Positions 31,535-40,198 are shown, numbered from the stretch's first letter. The stretch is DNA of 43,420 bases from Bacillus sp. EB106-08-02-XG196 (GCF_013396335.1 NZ_JABWSY010000010.1:1-43420); one strand, 5' to 3'. Translations and numbers: made by a program. Notes: generated by a model from the letters alone, not told the origin.

Positions 31535-33082
31535 ATGGTACAACCTTATAAGCATGAACCATTCACAGATTTTACAAATGAAGAAAACCGACAAAACTAT
31601 TTAAACGGCTTAAAGACAGTTGAAAGTTACTTAGGCAAAGATTACCCACTTGTAATTGGCGGGGAAAGAATAACAACTGAAGATAAAATCGTTTCTTATA
31701 ATCCATCTAATCACAAAGAAGTAATTGGCAGTGTATCCAAAGCCAGCAGGGATCTTGCGGAACAAGCTATGCAGGCAGCGGTTGAAGCATTCAAAACATG
31801 GAAAAAAGTGAAAGCTGAAGTACGTGCGGATGTATTATTCAAAGCTGCGACTATCATTCGCCGCCGTAAGCATGAGTTCTCAGCCCTTTTAACAAAAGAA
31901 GCAGGTAAACCATGGAGAGAAGCGGATGCAGATACAGCGGAAGCGATTGACTTCCTTGAATATTATGGCCGCCAAATGCTGGCACTTAAAGATGGCGTTC
32001 CAGTAAATAGCCGTCCAAACGAATTTAACCGTTATAACTACATTCCACTAGGCGTTGGTATTATCATTTCACCTTGGAATTTCCCATTAGCGATTATGGC
32101 TGGTACAACAGTCGCAGCGATCGTTGCTGGTAACACGGTTCTTTTGAAACCGGCTTCTACGACTCCTGTTGTTGCAGCAAAATTCGTTGAAGTAATGGAA
32201 GAAGCAGGTCTTCCTAAAGGCGTATTAAACTTTGTACCAGGAAGCGGTGCAGAAGTTGGGGACTACTTAGTAGACCATAAAGATACTCGTTTCATCAGCT
32301 TCACCGGTTCACGTGATGTTGGACTTCGTATTTTCGAACGTTCTTCTAAAGTAAACCCAGGTCAAGTTTGGATGAAGCGTTTGATCGCTGAAATGGGCGG
32401 TAAAGATACGATTGTAGTTGACTCAGAGGCAGACCTTGAGCTTGCTGCACAATCAATCGTTGCAGGAGCATTTGGTTTCTCAGGCCAAAAATGTTCAGCA
32501 TGCTCTCGTGCGGTTATCGTTGAGGATGTTTATGATACCGTATTGAATCGTGTGGTTGAATTAACGAAAGAATTAACAGTAGGTGACCCAACTGAGCAAG
32601 GAACATTCATGGGTCCTGTTAACGACAATAACGCGTTTAAGAAAATCATGGAATATGTAGAAATCGGCAAGCAAGAAGGTAAGGTATTGACTGGCGGCGA
32701 AGGAGACAATTCAAAAGGCTACTTCATTCAACCAACAGTGGTTGCAGACCTAGCTCCAGATGCACGAATCATGCAGGAAGAAATCTTTGGCCCAGTGGTT
32801 GGTTTCACAAAAGCGAAGGATTTCACGGAAGCAATTGAAATTGCGAACAACACAGAGTATGGCTTAACGGGTGCTGTTATTACAACTAACCGTGAACACC
32901 TTGAGCAGGCTCGTGAAGACTTCCATGTTGGTAACCTATACTTCAACCGTTCATGTACAGGCGCGATTGTTGGTTATCAGCCATTCGGCGGCTTCAACAT
33001 GTCTGGAACGGACTCCAAAGCAGGCGGACCTGACTACTTGTTGCTTCATATGCAAGCTAAAACAACATCTGAGATGTATTAA
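31535..33082 (+). CDS. rocA: L-glutamate gamma-semialdehyde dehydrogenase (1-pyrroline-5-carboxylate dehydrogenase)
   Basis: This 515-residue NAD-dependent aldehyde dehydrogenase oxidises glutamate semialdehyde, from proline or arginine breakdown, to glutamate. The cofactor-binding [12 protein letters not shown] and [11 protein letters not shown] are visible, as are the general base Glu in IAEMGGKDT near residue 286 and the nucleophile Cys in GQKCSACSR near residue 320. It matches the RocA/PutC (YcgN) group in length. It stands alone with its own promoter and terminator; no putB or rocBDEF genes are adjacent, so proline versus arginine use cannot be decided. The ATG follows AGGAGG. Confidence 0.95.
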   Translation: MVQPYKHEPFTDFTNEENRQNYLNGLKTVESYLGKDYPLVIGGERITTEDKIVSYNPSNHKEVIGSVSKASRDLAEQAMQAAVEAFKTWKKVKAEVRADVLFKAATIIRRRKHEFSALLTKEAGKPWREADADTAEAIDFLEYYGRQMLALKDGVPVNSRPNEFNRYNYIPLGVGIIISPWNFPLAIMAGTTVAAIVAGNTVLLKPASTTPVVAAKFVEVMEEAGLPKGVLNFVPGSGAEVGDYLVDHKDTRFISFTGSRDVGLRIFERSSKVNPGQVWMKRLIAEMGGKDTIVVDSEADLELAAQSIVAGAFGFSGQKCSACSRAVIVEDVYDTVLNRVVELTKELTVGDPTEQGTFMGPVNDNNAFKKIMEYVEIGKQEGKVLTGGEGDNSKGYFIQPTVVADLAPDARIMQEEIFGPVVGFTKAKDFTEAIEIANNTEYGLTGAVITTNREHLEQAREDFHVGNLYFNRSCTGAIVGYQPFGGFNMSGTDSKAGGPDYLLLHMQAKTTSEMY

Positions 33083-33095
33083 TACCCAATTTTTT

Positions 33096-33124
33096 AAGCC
33101 CAACTCATATGAGTTGGGCTTTTT
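33096..33124 (+). terminator. Terminator after rocA
   Basis: AGCCCAACTC (33097-33106), loop ATAT, GAGTTGGGCT (33111-33120), then a short T run. A 10-bp perfect stem. Confidence 0.93.
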
Positions 33125-33156
33125 AATTCATTGATTTATGGTAAATAATGTCTAAT

Positions 33157-33240
33157 AGTCCATAACCCCTTGAAAATAGTCCAAAACTATTAAATAAAAG
33201 TCCAAAACTCCATCAAAATAGTCCAAACCTTCCTTCCGCC
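33157..33240. repeat. Four-copy 21-bp direct repeat
   Basis: AGTCCA begins at 33157, 33178, 33199 and 33220, an exact 21-bp period. Consensus of the middle units is AGTCCAAAACYNNNTNAAAAW. It occupies the gap between the rocA terminator and the nirB promoter and has no plausible ORF. Confidence 0.8.
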
Positions 33241-33271
33241 CCTACAATTCCGTACTGATATTTGACAATAA

Positions 33272-33345
33272 TGTGAAATGATTCACAAACTAACGGTGAA
33301 TTGTGAAGTACGTCACAATCAATCAGCCCCCTCAACATTTACAAT
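33272..33345 (+). promoter_or_regulatory. Fnr-type promoter of the nitrite reductase operon
   Basis: Two perfect TGTGA-N6-TCACA boxes lie at 33272-33287 and 33302-33317, 30 bp apart centre to centre. TACAAT (33340-33345) is a good -10, predicting a start near 33351. The boxes are then centred at about -41.5 and -71.5, and there is no -35 hexamer, as in Fnr-activated promoters of B. subtilis. Confidence 0.85.
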
Positions 33346-33413
33346 GTTTTTATAGAGAAAAACATCATTAACGTAAATTCATAGATAAACCACTATAAAG
33401 GAGCGAATCCAAT

Positions 33414-35828
33414 ATGAAAAAACTAGTGATGATCGGAAACGGGATGGCGGGAGTTAGAACAATAGAGGAAATTCTTAAACTTTCACCAGAGCAATTTGAA
33501 ATTACTATATTTGGACAAGAGCCACACCCAAACTATAATCGCATAAAATTATCAAATATTCTTCAAGGAGATACGAGCTTTGAAGATATCATAATAAATT
33601 CATTAGACTGGTATAAAGAAAATAATATTCAGTTATTTACTGGTGAAACTGCAACCAAGATTGATACACAAAAAAAGCTTGTACTATCCGACCAAGGCCG
33701 TGAAGTAGTGTACGATGAACTCATTTTTGCCACAGGTTCCAATTCTTTTATCCTGCCAATTCCGGGTGCGGACAAATTAGGCGTTACCGGGTTTCGTGAT
33801 ATAAAAGATTGTGAAATGATGATCAAGTCAGCTAAAAACTATAAAAAAGCAGTGGTAATCGGCGGCGGACTACTTGGTCTTGAAGCAGCAAGAGGATTAC
33901 TGAACCTTGGAATGAAGGTCGATGTTGTACACCTTATGCCAAGTTTAATGGAGCGTCAATTGGATCCAATTGCTTCCTCGTTACTAAAAGCTGAGCTTGA
34001 ATCACAGGGTATGAAATTCTTAATGGAAAAGGAAACCGTTGAAATTATCGGCGATGAGCGCGTTGCTGGTCTGCGTTTTAGAGATGGTTCCCTCGTTCCA
34101 GCGGACCTTGTTGTGATGGCAATCGGAATAAAGCCGAATACCAGTGTTGCGAAAGACAGCGGAATTTATGTAAATCGTGGAATTGTTGTTAATGACTTTA
34201 TGGAAACAAGTGCACCGAATGTCTATGCTGTGGGCGAATGTGCCGAGCATAGGGAAATTGTCTACGGTTTGGTTGCGCCATTATACGAGCAAGGTAAAAT
34301 TCTGGCGGAAAGAATCTGTGGGAAAGAAGCAGCGCCATATGAAGGCTCAGTAACAGGAACTCAACTAAAAGTGGCTGGGGTGGACCTTTACTCAGCAGGT
34401 GAAATTTTTGAAGATGGTACCACTAAATCGATTATGGTCTACAACGAATACGAAGGAATCTATAAAAGGGTATTAGTCCGCAATAATAGAATTGTTGGGA
34501 TTGTACTATATGGTGATACAAAAGATAGTACAAGATTGTTCCGAATGCTGACCAAAAAAGAGGATATCACTGGGGTGTCCATTTTTGAATCACAATGTTC
34601 AGCCGAAGTCGGAAGCGGCGACATTGCTTCGATGCCAAATGATGAATTGGTATGCGGATGTAACGGTGTTACGAAAGGTGCAATCGTTGAGGCAATCAAA
34701 ACACAAGGTCTTACCACTCTCGATCAAGTAAGTCATTGTACAAATGCCGGACGTTCTTGCGGTCGCTGTAAGCCGATGGTGAATGACATTTTAGCCTATA
34801 CACTTGGTGACCAATTCGATGCAGCTGCGGCGCAAAAAACAAGCATTTGTGGTTGTACAACCATCAGCCGTGAAGAATTGATTGCTGAAATTAAAGAAAA
34901 AGGCTTAACAAGCGTTAAAGAAGTCATGAACGTTCTAGAATGGAATAACGAAGAAGGATGTACGAAATGTCGTCCGGCTATCAACTACTACCTAGGAATG
35001 ATTCATATGGACGAATACAAGGATGACCGTGACTCACGCCTTGTAAACGAGAAAATGCATGCGAATATTCAGAAGGACGGAACATACTCAGTCGTACCAA
35101 GAATGTATGGTGGTGTGACAAGTGCGGCTGATTTGAAAAAAATTGCCGAAGTTGCTGAAAAGTATGAGGTACCATTAGTAAAATTAACCGGAGGGCAGCG
35201 GATTGGCTTGTTCGGAGTGAAAAAAGAAGACCTGCCAAGCATGTGGGAAGAGCTTGATATGCCATCAGGTTATGCATATGGGAAAACACTGCGTACGGTT
35301 AAAACATGCGTAGGAGCTCAATTCTGCCGCTATGGCACACAGGATTCAATGACACTTGGGATTGAGCTCGAGAAGAAATTTGAACGTCTTGATACCCCGC
35401 ATAAAGTAAAAATGGGTGTGTCTGCATGTCCAAGAAACTGCTCAGAGGCTGGAATTAAAGACATTGGCTTTGTTGGAATTGATGGAGGCTGGGAAATTTA
35501 TGTGGCTGGTAACGGCGGTGTCGATCTTCGTGCGGGTGACCTATTAGCTACGGTAAAAACAGAAGCGGAGGTCATGGAAATGACCGGTGCCTACCTTCAA
35601 TATTACCGAGAAAAAGCGAATTACTTGGAGCGTACTTCAAAGTGGGTAGAACGTATTGGCCTAGAGCATGTCAAAGAGGTCCTTGCTAACGAAGAAACGA
35701 GAAAAGCATTAAATGAGCGTATGGATCAAACATTGAAAAAGTACATTGAACCTTGGAATGAAGCAATCGAAAGTGAAAATATTAAAGATAAATATTATGC
35801 CGTACACACTGTCAAGGCAGGGGAGTGA
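33414..35828 (+). CDS. nirB: NADH-dependent nitrite reductase large subunit NirB (NasD)
   Basis: This 804-residue flavo-haem protein reduces nitrite to ammonium using NADH. The N-terminal FAD fold is MIGNGMAGVRTIEEI and the NAD fold VVIGGGLLGLEAARG near residue 147. Two BFD-like cysteine modules lie near 413-450 (CGC to CGRC) and 477-520 (CGC to CTKC). The siroheme/4Fe-4S cysteines are in TCVGAQFCRYG (about 631-637) and ACPRNCSEAG (about 671-676). The length equals B. subtilis NasD. The ATG follows AAAGGAG. The upstream Fnr-type promoter implies expression without oxygen, a dissimilatory or detoxifying role; an additional assimilatory role is possible. Confidence 0.97.
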   Translation: MKKLVMIGNGMAGVRTIEEILKLSPEQFEITIFGQEPHPNYNRIKLSNILQGDTSFEDIIINSLDWYKENNIQLFTGETATKIDTQKKLVLSDQGREVVYDELIFATGSNSFILPIPGADKLGVTGFRDIKDCEMMIKSAKNYKKAVVIGGGLLGLEAARGLLNLGMKVDVVHLMPSLMERQLDPIASSLLKAELESQGMKFLMEKETVEIIGDERVAGLRFRDGSLVPADLVVMAIGIKPNTSVAKDSGIYVNRGIVVNDFMETSAPNVYAVGECAEHREIVYGLVAPLYEQGKILAERICGKEAAPYEGSVTGTQLKVAGVDLYSAGEIFEDGTTKSIMVYNEYEGIYKRVLVRNNRIVGIVLYGDTKDSTRLFRMLTKKEDITGVSIFESQCSAEVGSGDIASMPNDELVCGCNGVTKGAIVEAIKTQGLTTLDQVSHCTNAGRSCGRCKPMVNDILAYTLGDQFDAAAAQKTSICGCTTISREELIAEIKEKGLTSVKEVMNVLEWNNEEGCTKCRPAINYYLGMIHMDEYKDDRDSRLVNEKMHANIQKDGTYSVVPRMYGGVTSAADLKKIAEVAEKYEVPLVKLTGGQRIGLFGVKKEDLPSMWEELDMPSGYAYGKTLRTVKTCVGAQFCRYGTQDSMTLGIELEKKFERLDTPHKVKMGVSACPRNCSEAGIKDIGFVGIDGGWEIYVAGNGGVDLRAGDLLATVKTEAEVMEMTGAYLQYYREKANYLERTSKWVERIGLEHVKEVLANEETRKALNERMDQTLKKYIEPWNEAIESENIKDKYYAVHTVKAGE

Positions 35829-35834
35829 TTATAA

Positions 35835-36155
35835 ATGATTTTAACAAAAACTCGGACTCTAGTTGCTAGTTATTCTGACCTCCCAGTAAGGGCAGGATAT
35901 TCTGTGAAAATACATGATAATGATGTGGCGTTATTTAAGGTTACAAACGGTAAGGTATTTGCGATTGAAAACCGAAGTCCGCATCCAAAAGGCGGTGTTT
36001 TAATCGAAGGTTTAGTGAGCGGTGAGTTTGTTTTCTGCCCAGTTTATGATTGGAAAATCTCATTAGCGGACGGAAAAGTTCAAGCCCCAGATGAAGGCCA
36101 GGTAAAGACCTATCAGGTGGAAGTAGAAGGAGATAACGTTTATATTATAATATAA
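35835..36155 (+). CDS. nirD: Nitrite reductase small subunit NirD (NasE)
   Basis: This 106-residue Rieske-fold protein pairs with NirB. Where true Rieske proteins have C-x-H and C-x2-H cluster ligands, this has RSPHPKGG and CPVYDW, so one Cys and one His are replaced. This is usual for NirD, which holds the fold without the cluster. It follows nirB by six bases and is clearly cotranscribed. Confidence 0.95.
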   Translation: MILTKTRTLVASYSDLPVRAGYSVKIHDNDVALFKVTNGKVFAIENRSPHPKGGVLIEGLVSGEFVFCPVYDWKISLADGKVQAPDEGQVKTYQVEVEGDNVYIII

Positions 36156-36192
36156 GAGCTTTTTATAAAGCGTTTGGAAGGATGGCTGCAGG

Positions 36193-37638
36193 ATGAAAAC
36201 AGGAAGAGTATTTCTAGTAGGAGCAGGGCCGGGGGATGTTCGCTTAATCACGGTAAAGGGAATGGAGGCAATCCAGCAGGCTGAAGTTATTTTATATGAC
36301 CGGCTTGCCAATCCAAAGTTATTGGAGTTTGCTCCTGATGATTGCGAGTTGATTTATTGCGGCAAATTACCTGACCGCCATATTTTACGCCAAGAGAATA
36401 TCAACGACCTTTTAGTTGAAAAGGCACTGGAAGGTAAAGTGGTCGTCCGATTAAAGGGCGGAGATCCTGGGGTATTTGGACGAGTTGGCGAAGAAGCCGC
36501 AGCCCTTGCCCGCTATCAAATTCCATTTGAAATTGTTCCTGGCATTTCATCGGGGATTGCAGCCCCCCTTTATGCAGGAATTCCTGTTACCCATCGTGAG
36601 TATGCAGAATCGTTTGCAGTCGTAACGGCGCATGATAAATCAGTCGATGGCAAGCCGATGCTTGATTGGGAAGGCCTTGTCCGCGGCGTTGACACAATTG
36701 CTTTTTACATGGGTGTTGGAAATCTGCCTTATATCTGTGAAAATCTTATCGCGCATGGCAAACCAGCTGCCACGCCAGTCATTTTAATTCAGTGGGGAAC
36801 ATTCGGGCGCCAGAAGACCCTACAAGGCACTCTAACAGATATTGCAGCAAAGGTACTACAGGCTAAGTTTAGCAACCCGTCCATTATTCTTGTTGGAGAT
36901 GTCATTTTCCTCCGTGAAAAAATCAGCTGGTTTGAAAAAATGCCCTTGTACGGCCGTCAAATAGTACTTGCCCGTACAGGAGGAAGTGTTAGTGGCATTG
37001 CGAAGGAATTGATGGAAAAGGGCGCAGATGTTATCGAGTTCCCAAGATGGAAAAAGACTATATTGCCTGTTGAATTAGGGAATATTACGGACTACGATAA
37101 AGTTTTGTTCTCATCTCCTGAAAGCGTCGGTGAATTTTTTAATGCAGTTATCGAAAAAGGGATAGATATTCGGAGAATACCTGCTGATTTCTATGGATGC
37201 TCCAGCAAATCTATTAACGCATTAAGAGAGCGTGGTTTTCTTGGTAGACTCATCGAAGACATGCCAAAGGAAGGAAGCTTGCTGGTTGTCGGAGAGAATA
37301 ATAAATATGATTTTGAAAATGCCGACTTCATAGTTACGAGTAAAAAATCGTTAGACCGGCAGTTTCTGCCTATTTTTCAACGAATGCTAGAGGAAGCTGA
37401 TATAAATACGATGGTATTTCCAAGCGCGGCATCTGTTGAGGTATTTATTGAAGGCCTGATGGAATGCGGTATAGACGTGTTTGACCTTTTAAAAAGTGTA
37501 CAAGTGGTATGTTTGGGACAGCAGACAAAAGAAGCGGTTGAACGTGCGGGCTTAGTGTTAGATGGAATGCCTGATTCCCCAACAAGAAAAGCTTTGGTGG
37601 AATACTTAATCAGCCTGGAAATGCCTGAGGAAAGGTAG
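36193..37638 (+). CDS. cobA: Uroporphyrinogen-III C-methyltransferase fused to HemD-like domain
   Basis: This 481-residue fusion has an N-terminal SUMT domain (to about 245), which methylates uroporphyrinogen III twice with SAM to precorrin-2. Visible are VGAGPGDVRLITVKG, LKGGDPGVFGR near residue 90, and PVTHREYA. The C-terminal half (about 255-480) has the two-lobed pattern of uroporphyrinogen-III synthase, with VLFSSPESVGEFF and VFPSAASVEVFIEG. B. subtilis NasF has the same size. Whether the HemD half is catalytic is uncertain, as the chromosome normally has a separate hemD. It provides precorrin-2 for the siroheme of NirB. Confidence 0.93.
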   Translation: MKTGRVFLVGAGPGDVRLITVKGMEAIQQAEVILYDRLANPKLLEFAPDDCELIYCGKLPDRHILRQENINDLLVEKALEGKVVVRLKGGDPGVFGRVGEEAAALARYQIPFEIVPGISSGIAAPLYAGIPVTHREYAESFAVVTAHDKSVDGKPMLDWEGLVRGVDTIAFYMGVGNLPYICENLIAHGKPAATPVILIQWGTFGRQKTLQGTLTDIAAKVLQAKFSNPSIILVGDVIFLREKISWFEKMPLYGRQIVLARTGGSVSGIAKELMEKGADVIEFPRWKKTILPVELGNITDYDKVLFSSPESVGEFFNAVIEKGIDIRRIPADFYGCSSKSINALRERGFLGRLIEDMPKEGSLLVVGENNKYDFENADFIVTSKKSLDRQFLPIFQRMLEEADINTMVFPSAASVEVFIEGLMECGIDVFDLLKSVQVVCLGQQTKEAVERAGLVLDGMPDSPTRKALVEYLISLEMPEER

Positions 37639-37647
37639 GGTGTTTAC

Positions 37648-38274
37648 TTGAATTCGAACTATCCGATTATGTTAAAGCTCGAGGGGAAAAAAGTAGTGGT
37701 TATAGGCGGCGGCAGGGTTGCAGAGCGGAAAGTAACCGGACTGCTTGGTACGGGCCCGCGTATCACCGTGATTAGTCCTCAAGCTACAGATAAACTAAAA
37801 GGCCTTGCTAGTGGTGGATTGATAGAGTGGCTCGAAAAGCCCTTTTCAAAAGAAGACATTGAAGGTGCGTTTTTAACTTTTGCTGCTACGAATGACAATG
37901 AGTTAAATCAGTCTATTAAAATGGCAGCGGGCAACCAACAGCTGGTGACCATTGCCGATGACCCAGATGGATCCGATTTTCATGTTCCCTCACAGATTCA
38001 ACGAGGACGATTGAGCATTGCTGTATCAACAGGCGGTGCTAGTCCAACACTGGCAAGGAAAATTAGGGAACAGCTAGAACACCAATTTGATGAACAGTAT
38101 GAAGAGTATCTAGAATTCCTATTTACTGCCAGGCAGCGAATATTAAAAGAAGTGAAAGACCCCTCTAGAAAAGGAAAAATATTAACAGCAATCGTAAATG
38201 AGGAGTTCTTGAAAAGTCCAAATCGCGAAGCTGATTTTGCAAGGCTTTTGCAAAACATAGAAAATGACGTGTGA
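37648..38274 (+). CDS. sirC: Precorrin-2 dehydrogenase / sirohydrochlorin ferrochelatase-type protein (SirC)
   Basis: This 208-residue protein, resembling the N-terminal part of CysG and Met8, oxidises precorrin-2 to sirohydrochlorin with NAD. The Rossmann motif VVVIGGGRVAERKV lies near residues 14-27, and the conserved STGGASPTLARKIREQLE near 130-147. The start is TTG 37648 with AGGTAGGG upstream. No separate ferrochelatase (sirB) gene follows, so iron insertion must be done by this protein or one encoded elsewhere. The stop codon lies inside the terminator stem. Confidence 0.92.
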   Translation: MNSNYPIMLKLEGKKVVVIGGGRVAERKVTGLLGTGPRITVISPQATDKLKGLASGGLIEWLEKPFSKEDIEGAFLTFAATNDNELNQSIKMAAGNQQLVTIADDPDGSDFHVPSQIQRGRLSIAVSTGGASPTLARKIREQLEHQFDEQYEEYLEFLFTARQRILKEVKDPSRKGKILTAIVNEEFLKSPNREADFARLLQNIENDV

Positions 38275-38296
38275 ATTCGCACGTCATTTCTTTTTA
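38262..38296 (+). terminator. Terminator of the nir-siroheme operon
   Basis: AAATGACGTG (38262-38271) and CACGTCATTT (38280-38289), then CTTTTTAT. The stem contains the end of sirC, and the T run borders the stop of the convergent small gene. Confidence 0.9.
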
Positions 38297-38470
38297 TAAA
38301 TTAATAGGGTTGTTATCGTACTCCTCTAATTGTTCCTGTAAATTCATAATGTAATTCATCATCGCAACTCTCACTATCGAAGGGTAATATCGACTATTAA
38401 GCTCTTGTTCACATTCCTCTAAGTCCATCCTTTTAACAGCAATAATTTTATTTAATTCATCCACGCTCAT
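38294..38470 (-). CDS. Small hypothetical protein, 58 residues
   Basis: A complete small frame reads MSVDELNKIIAVKRMDLEEC and continues through SRYYPSIVRVAMMNYIMNLQ to EEYDNNPINL. The ATG has AGGGGG eight bases upstream. It looks like a two-helix, acidic cytosolic protein. The opening and size recall Spo0E-like phosphatases, but the SQELD motif is absent, so I do not assign it. It fills an otherwise empty gap between the sirC terminator and the GH15-like gene. Confidence 0.65.
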   Translation of the reverse strand: MSVDELNKIIAVKRMDLEECEQELNSRYYPSIVRVAMMNYIMNLQEQLEEYDNNPINL

Positions 38471-38634
38471 TGCTATTTCCCCCTACTATCAAAACCTTCA
38501 TGTTTCTCCACTCTCCTAATCTATTTTTATAGTAGTAAGCATAGACAACTTTTTCATAGTTTATACACGTTTTTTTTTGTATAAAAAGGCTGCAAACGGG
38601 TTAAAAAGAATGGTAAAAAGTAAACGGGGTTGAA

Positions 38635-39687
38635 ATGATGAATGAGAAAATATTTCATAGCTATCAAATTTTAGATCAATTACGTTTGCCGCATGGATTG
38701 TATTTGGCCTCTTCGTCAAAGGACTATCATTATGTTTGGTTACGAGATTCTTTCTATATGTCCTTACCTTATTTAGAAAAAAACAATCAAATTTATGAAA
38801 TGACCTACCACCGGATATTGGACTTATTTAGAGAATACGAATGGAAATTGGATATTCATACCGTTCAAAGGCCAAGAGAGCAATGGGAGTACATTCACGC
38901 TCGATACTCTGCTTCTGAAGTAAGGGAAATAGATACACCTTGGGGACATGCTCAGCATGACGCTATAGGAGCCATCCTTTGGGGGATTGGGATGGGCCAA
39001 AAGAAAGGTAAAAACATCCTAAGAGATGAAAAGGATCACGAGATTGTACAAAAGCTGGTTGGTTATTTAGGCTGTGTACAGTACTGGGAAGACGCAGATA
39101 ATGGTATGTGGGAAGAATGGAGGGAAATCCATTCAAGTTCTGTTGGGGCGTGTGTAGCAGGCTTACAGGCTGTAAAAGATTTAGTATTTGTGCCAGGAGA
39201 ATGGATTACGAAGGGCAGGCAGACCCTGGCTAATCTTTATCCACATGAAAGCAGTGACCGTCCATTTGATTTAGCACAATTGAGTTTAATCTTCCCATAT
39301 GGGGTTTTAATGGGGGAGGAAGCGAGCGTGGTAGTTGACCAAATTGAATCAAACTTATTGCGTGAACGCGGGGTTATCCGCTACAAGGGTGATTCCTATT
39401 ATTCCACAGTTGAACATGAAGGAAGGCATCACGATTTTCCGTTTTATTATGGTACGGAGGCAGAATGGACATTTGGGCTGCCGTGGCTGGCGCTTTGCCA
39501 TTTAGAGTTAGGCAATGTTGAAAAAGCAAATCATTATATAAAACGAACAGAAAAGGTAATGCTCAGTGACGGGAGCTTGCCAGAACTGTATTTTGCAAGA
39601 ACAGATAGCTATAATTCCAATACACCGCTAGGATGGGGAAGTGCCATGTATATCCTAGCAAAAGAGCGTTATGAACATATTTTATAA
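38635..39687 (+). CDS. Glycoside hydrolase family 15-like protein
   Basis: This 350-residue protein has (alpha/alpha)6-barrel features of GH15 and the phosphorylase-kinase alpha group: YHYVWLRDSFYMSLP near residues 26-40, DNGMWEEWREIHSSSVG near 155-171 with an acidic pair where GH15 has its catalytic acid, and the end SLPELYFARTDSYNSNTPLGWGSAMYI. It has no signal peptide and lacks the N-terminal beta domain of bacterial glucoamylases, so it is short for a full GH15 enzyme. The substrate is unknown; it could be an intracellular alpha-glucan or trehalose hydrolase. It is monocistronic with its own terminator. Confidence 0.8.
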   Translation: MMNEKIFHSYQILDQLRLPHGLYLASSSKDYHYVWLRDSFYMSLPYLEKNNQIYEMTYHRILDLFREYEWKLDIHTVQRPREQWEYIHARYSASEVREIDTPWGHAQHDAIGAILWGIGMGQKKGKNILRDEKDHEIVQKLVGYLGCVQYWEDADNGMWEEWREIHSSSVGACVAGLQAVKDLVFVPGEWITKGRQTLANLYPHESSDRPFDLAQLSLIFPYGVLMGEEASVVVDQIESNLLRERGVIRYKGDSYYSTVEHEGRHHDFPFYYGTEAEWTFGLPWLALCHLELGNVEKANHYIKRTEKVMLSDGSLPELYFARTDSYNSNTPLGWGSAMYILAKERYEHIL

Positions 39688-39691
39688 GTGG

Positions 39692-39722
39692 AGGGCTGCC
39701 CGAGAATGTCGGCAGCCCTTTT
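39692..39722 (+). terminator. Terminator after the GH15-like gene
   Basis: AGGGCTGCC (39692-39700) and GGCAGCCCT (39711-39719), then TTTT. A 9-bp perfect stem. Confidence 0.9.
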
Positions 39723-39737
39723 GGGTTAGTTCAGCAT

Positions 39738-39944
39738 TTATTCCAAAGGAGAGGTTTTTGCTGAATTTTGTGCTTGAGTAACAGCCGATAATGCGGAAGA
39801 TATTTCGTTGGAAGCCTGTTTCATTGCTTCCTGTGCTAGGGTTGGATCAGAATTTGCTTTTTCAATTGCTTGACTCAGCAGGGTTTGTGTCAGTGTAACA
39901 TTAGCTTTCGCTTGATTTAATTGATTGACATCGATTTGTGGCAT
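39738..39944 (-). CDS. Small helical hypothetical protein, 68 residues
   Basis: This 68-residue protein is rich in Ala, Gln, Asn and Ser and has no Cys, Trp or Tyr. It appears almost wholly alpha-helical, with heptad-like spacing around LTQTLLSQAIEKA and ISSALSAVTQAQ. The ATG follows AAGGGGG, a good ribosome site. It has no signal peptide or membrane segment. The composition suggests a small coiled-coil or spore-associated protein, but I do not recognise the family. It is convergent with the GH15-like gene and divergent from aceB. Confidence 0.7.
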   Translation of the reverse strand: MPQIDVNQLNQAKANVTLTQTLLSQAIEKANSDPTLAQEAMKQASNEISSALSAVTQAQNSAKTSPLE

Positions 39945-40103
39945 AACTTCTATTCCCCCTTAAAATTTAATTTTGAATCACCTCTATATAATGACCTTCC
40001 ATCTGCTAAATATTATTGGAAAAATTCACCTTTCAACTGAACGAATCAGATTGAAAATAATACTTAAGGAAACTTCAACAGGGAATTTATACCTATTTTT
40101 GAA

Positions 40104-40118
40104 AATTTTCTGAAAAAA
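40104..40118 (+). promoter_or_regulatory. CodY-like box upstream of aceB
   Basis: AATTTTCTGAAAAAA matches 13 of 15 bases of the CodY consensus AATTTTCWGAAAATT and ends four bases before the predicted -35 (40122). The region is A/T-rich, which raises the chance of a random match. Confidence 0.5.
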
Positions 40119-40121
40119 TAG

Positions 40122-40178
40122 TTCCATTTTGAAAATCATTGTTATATAATACAACACATGGATATACACTGTATTATA
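40122..40178 (+). promoter_or_regulatory. aceBA promoter with operator-like dyad
   Basis: TTCCAT (40122-40127), 17 bp, TATAAT (40145-40150). TATAATACA (40145-40153) and TGTATTATA (40170-40178) form a perfect 9-bp inverted repeat 16 bp apart. The left arm covers the -10 and the right arm lies downstream of the predicted start, so it would suit a dimeric repressor. Confidence 0.6.
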
Positions 40179-40198
40179 ACAAAGAGGTGAATACGTTC

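Noticed and set aside
33272..33317. TnrA boxes upstream of nirB
   Set aside because: Both palindromes have a 6-bp spacer; TnrA sites need TGTNA-N7-TNACA, so Fnr-type is the better reading.
40139..40198. N-terminal extension of malate synthase to the first in-frame ATG
   Set aside because: The extension crosses the predicted -10 and dyad, has no ribosome site and is not family-like; ATG 40199 has a strong site.
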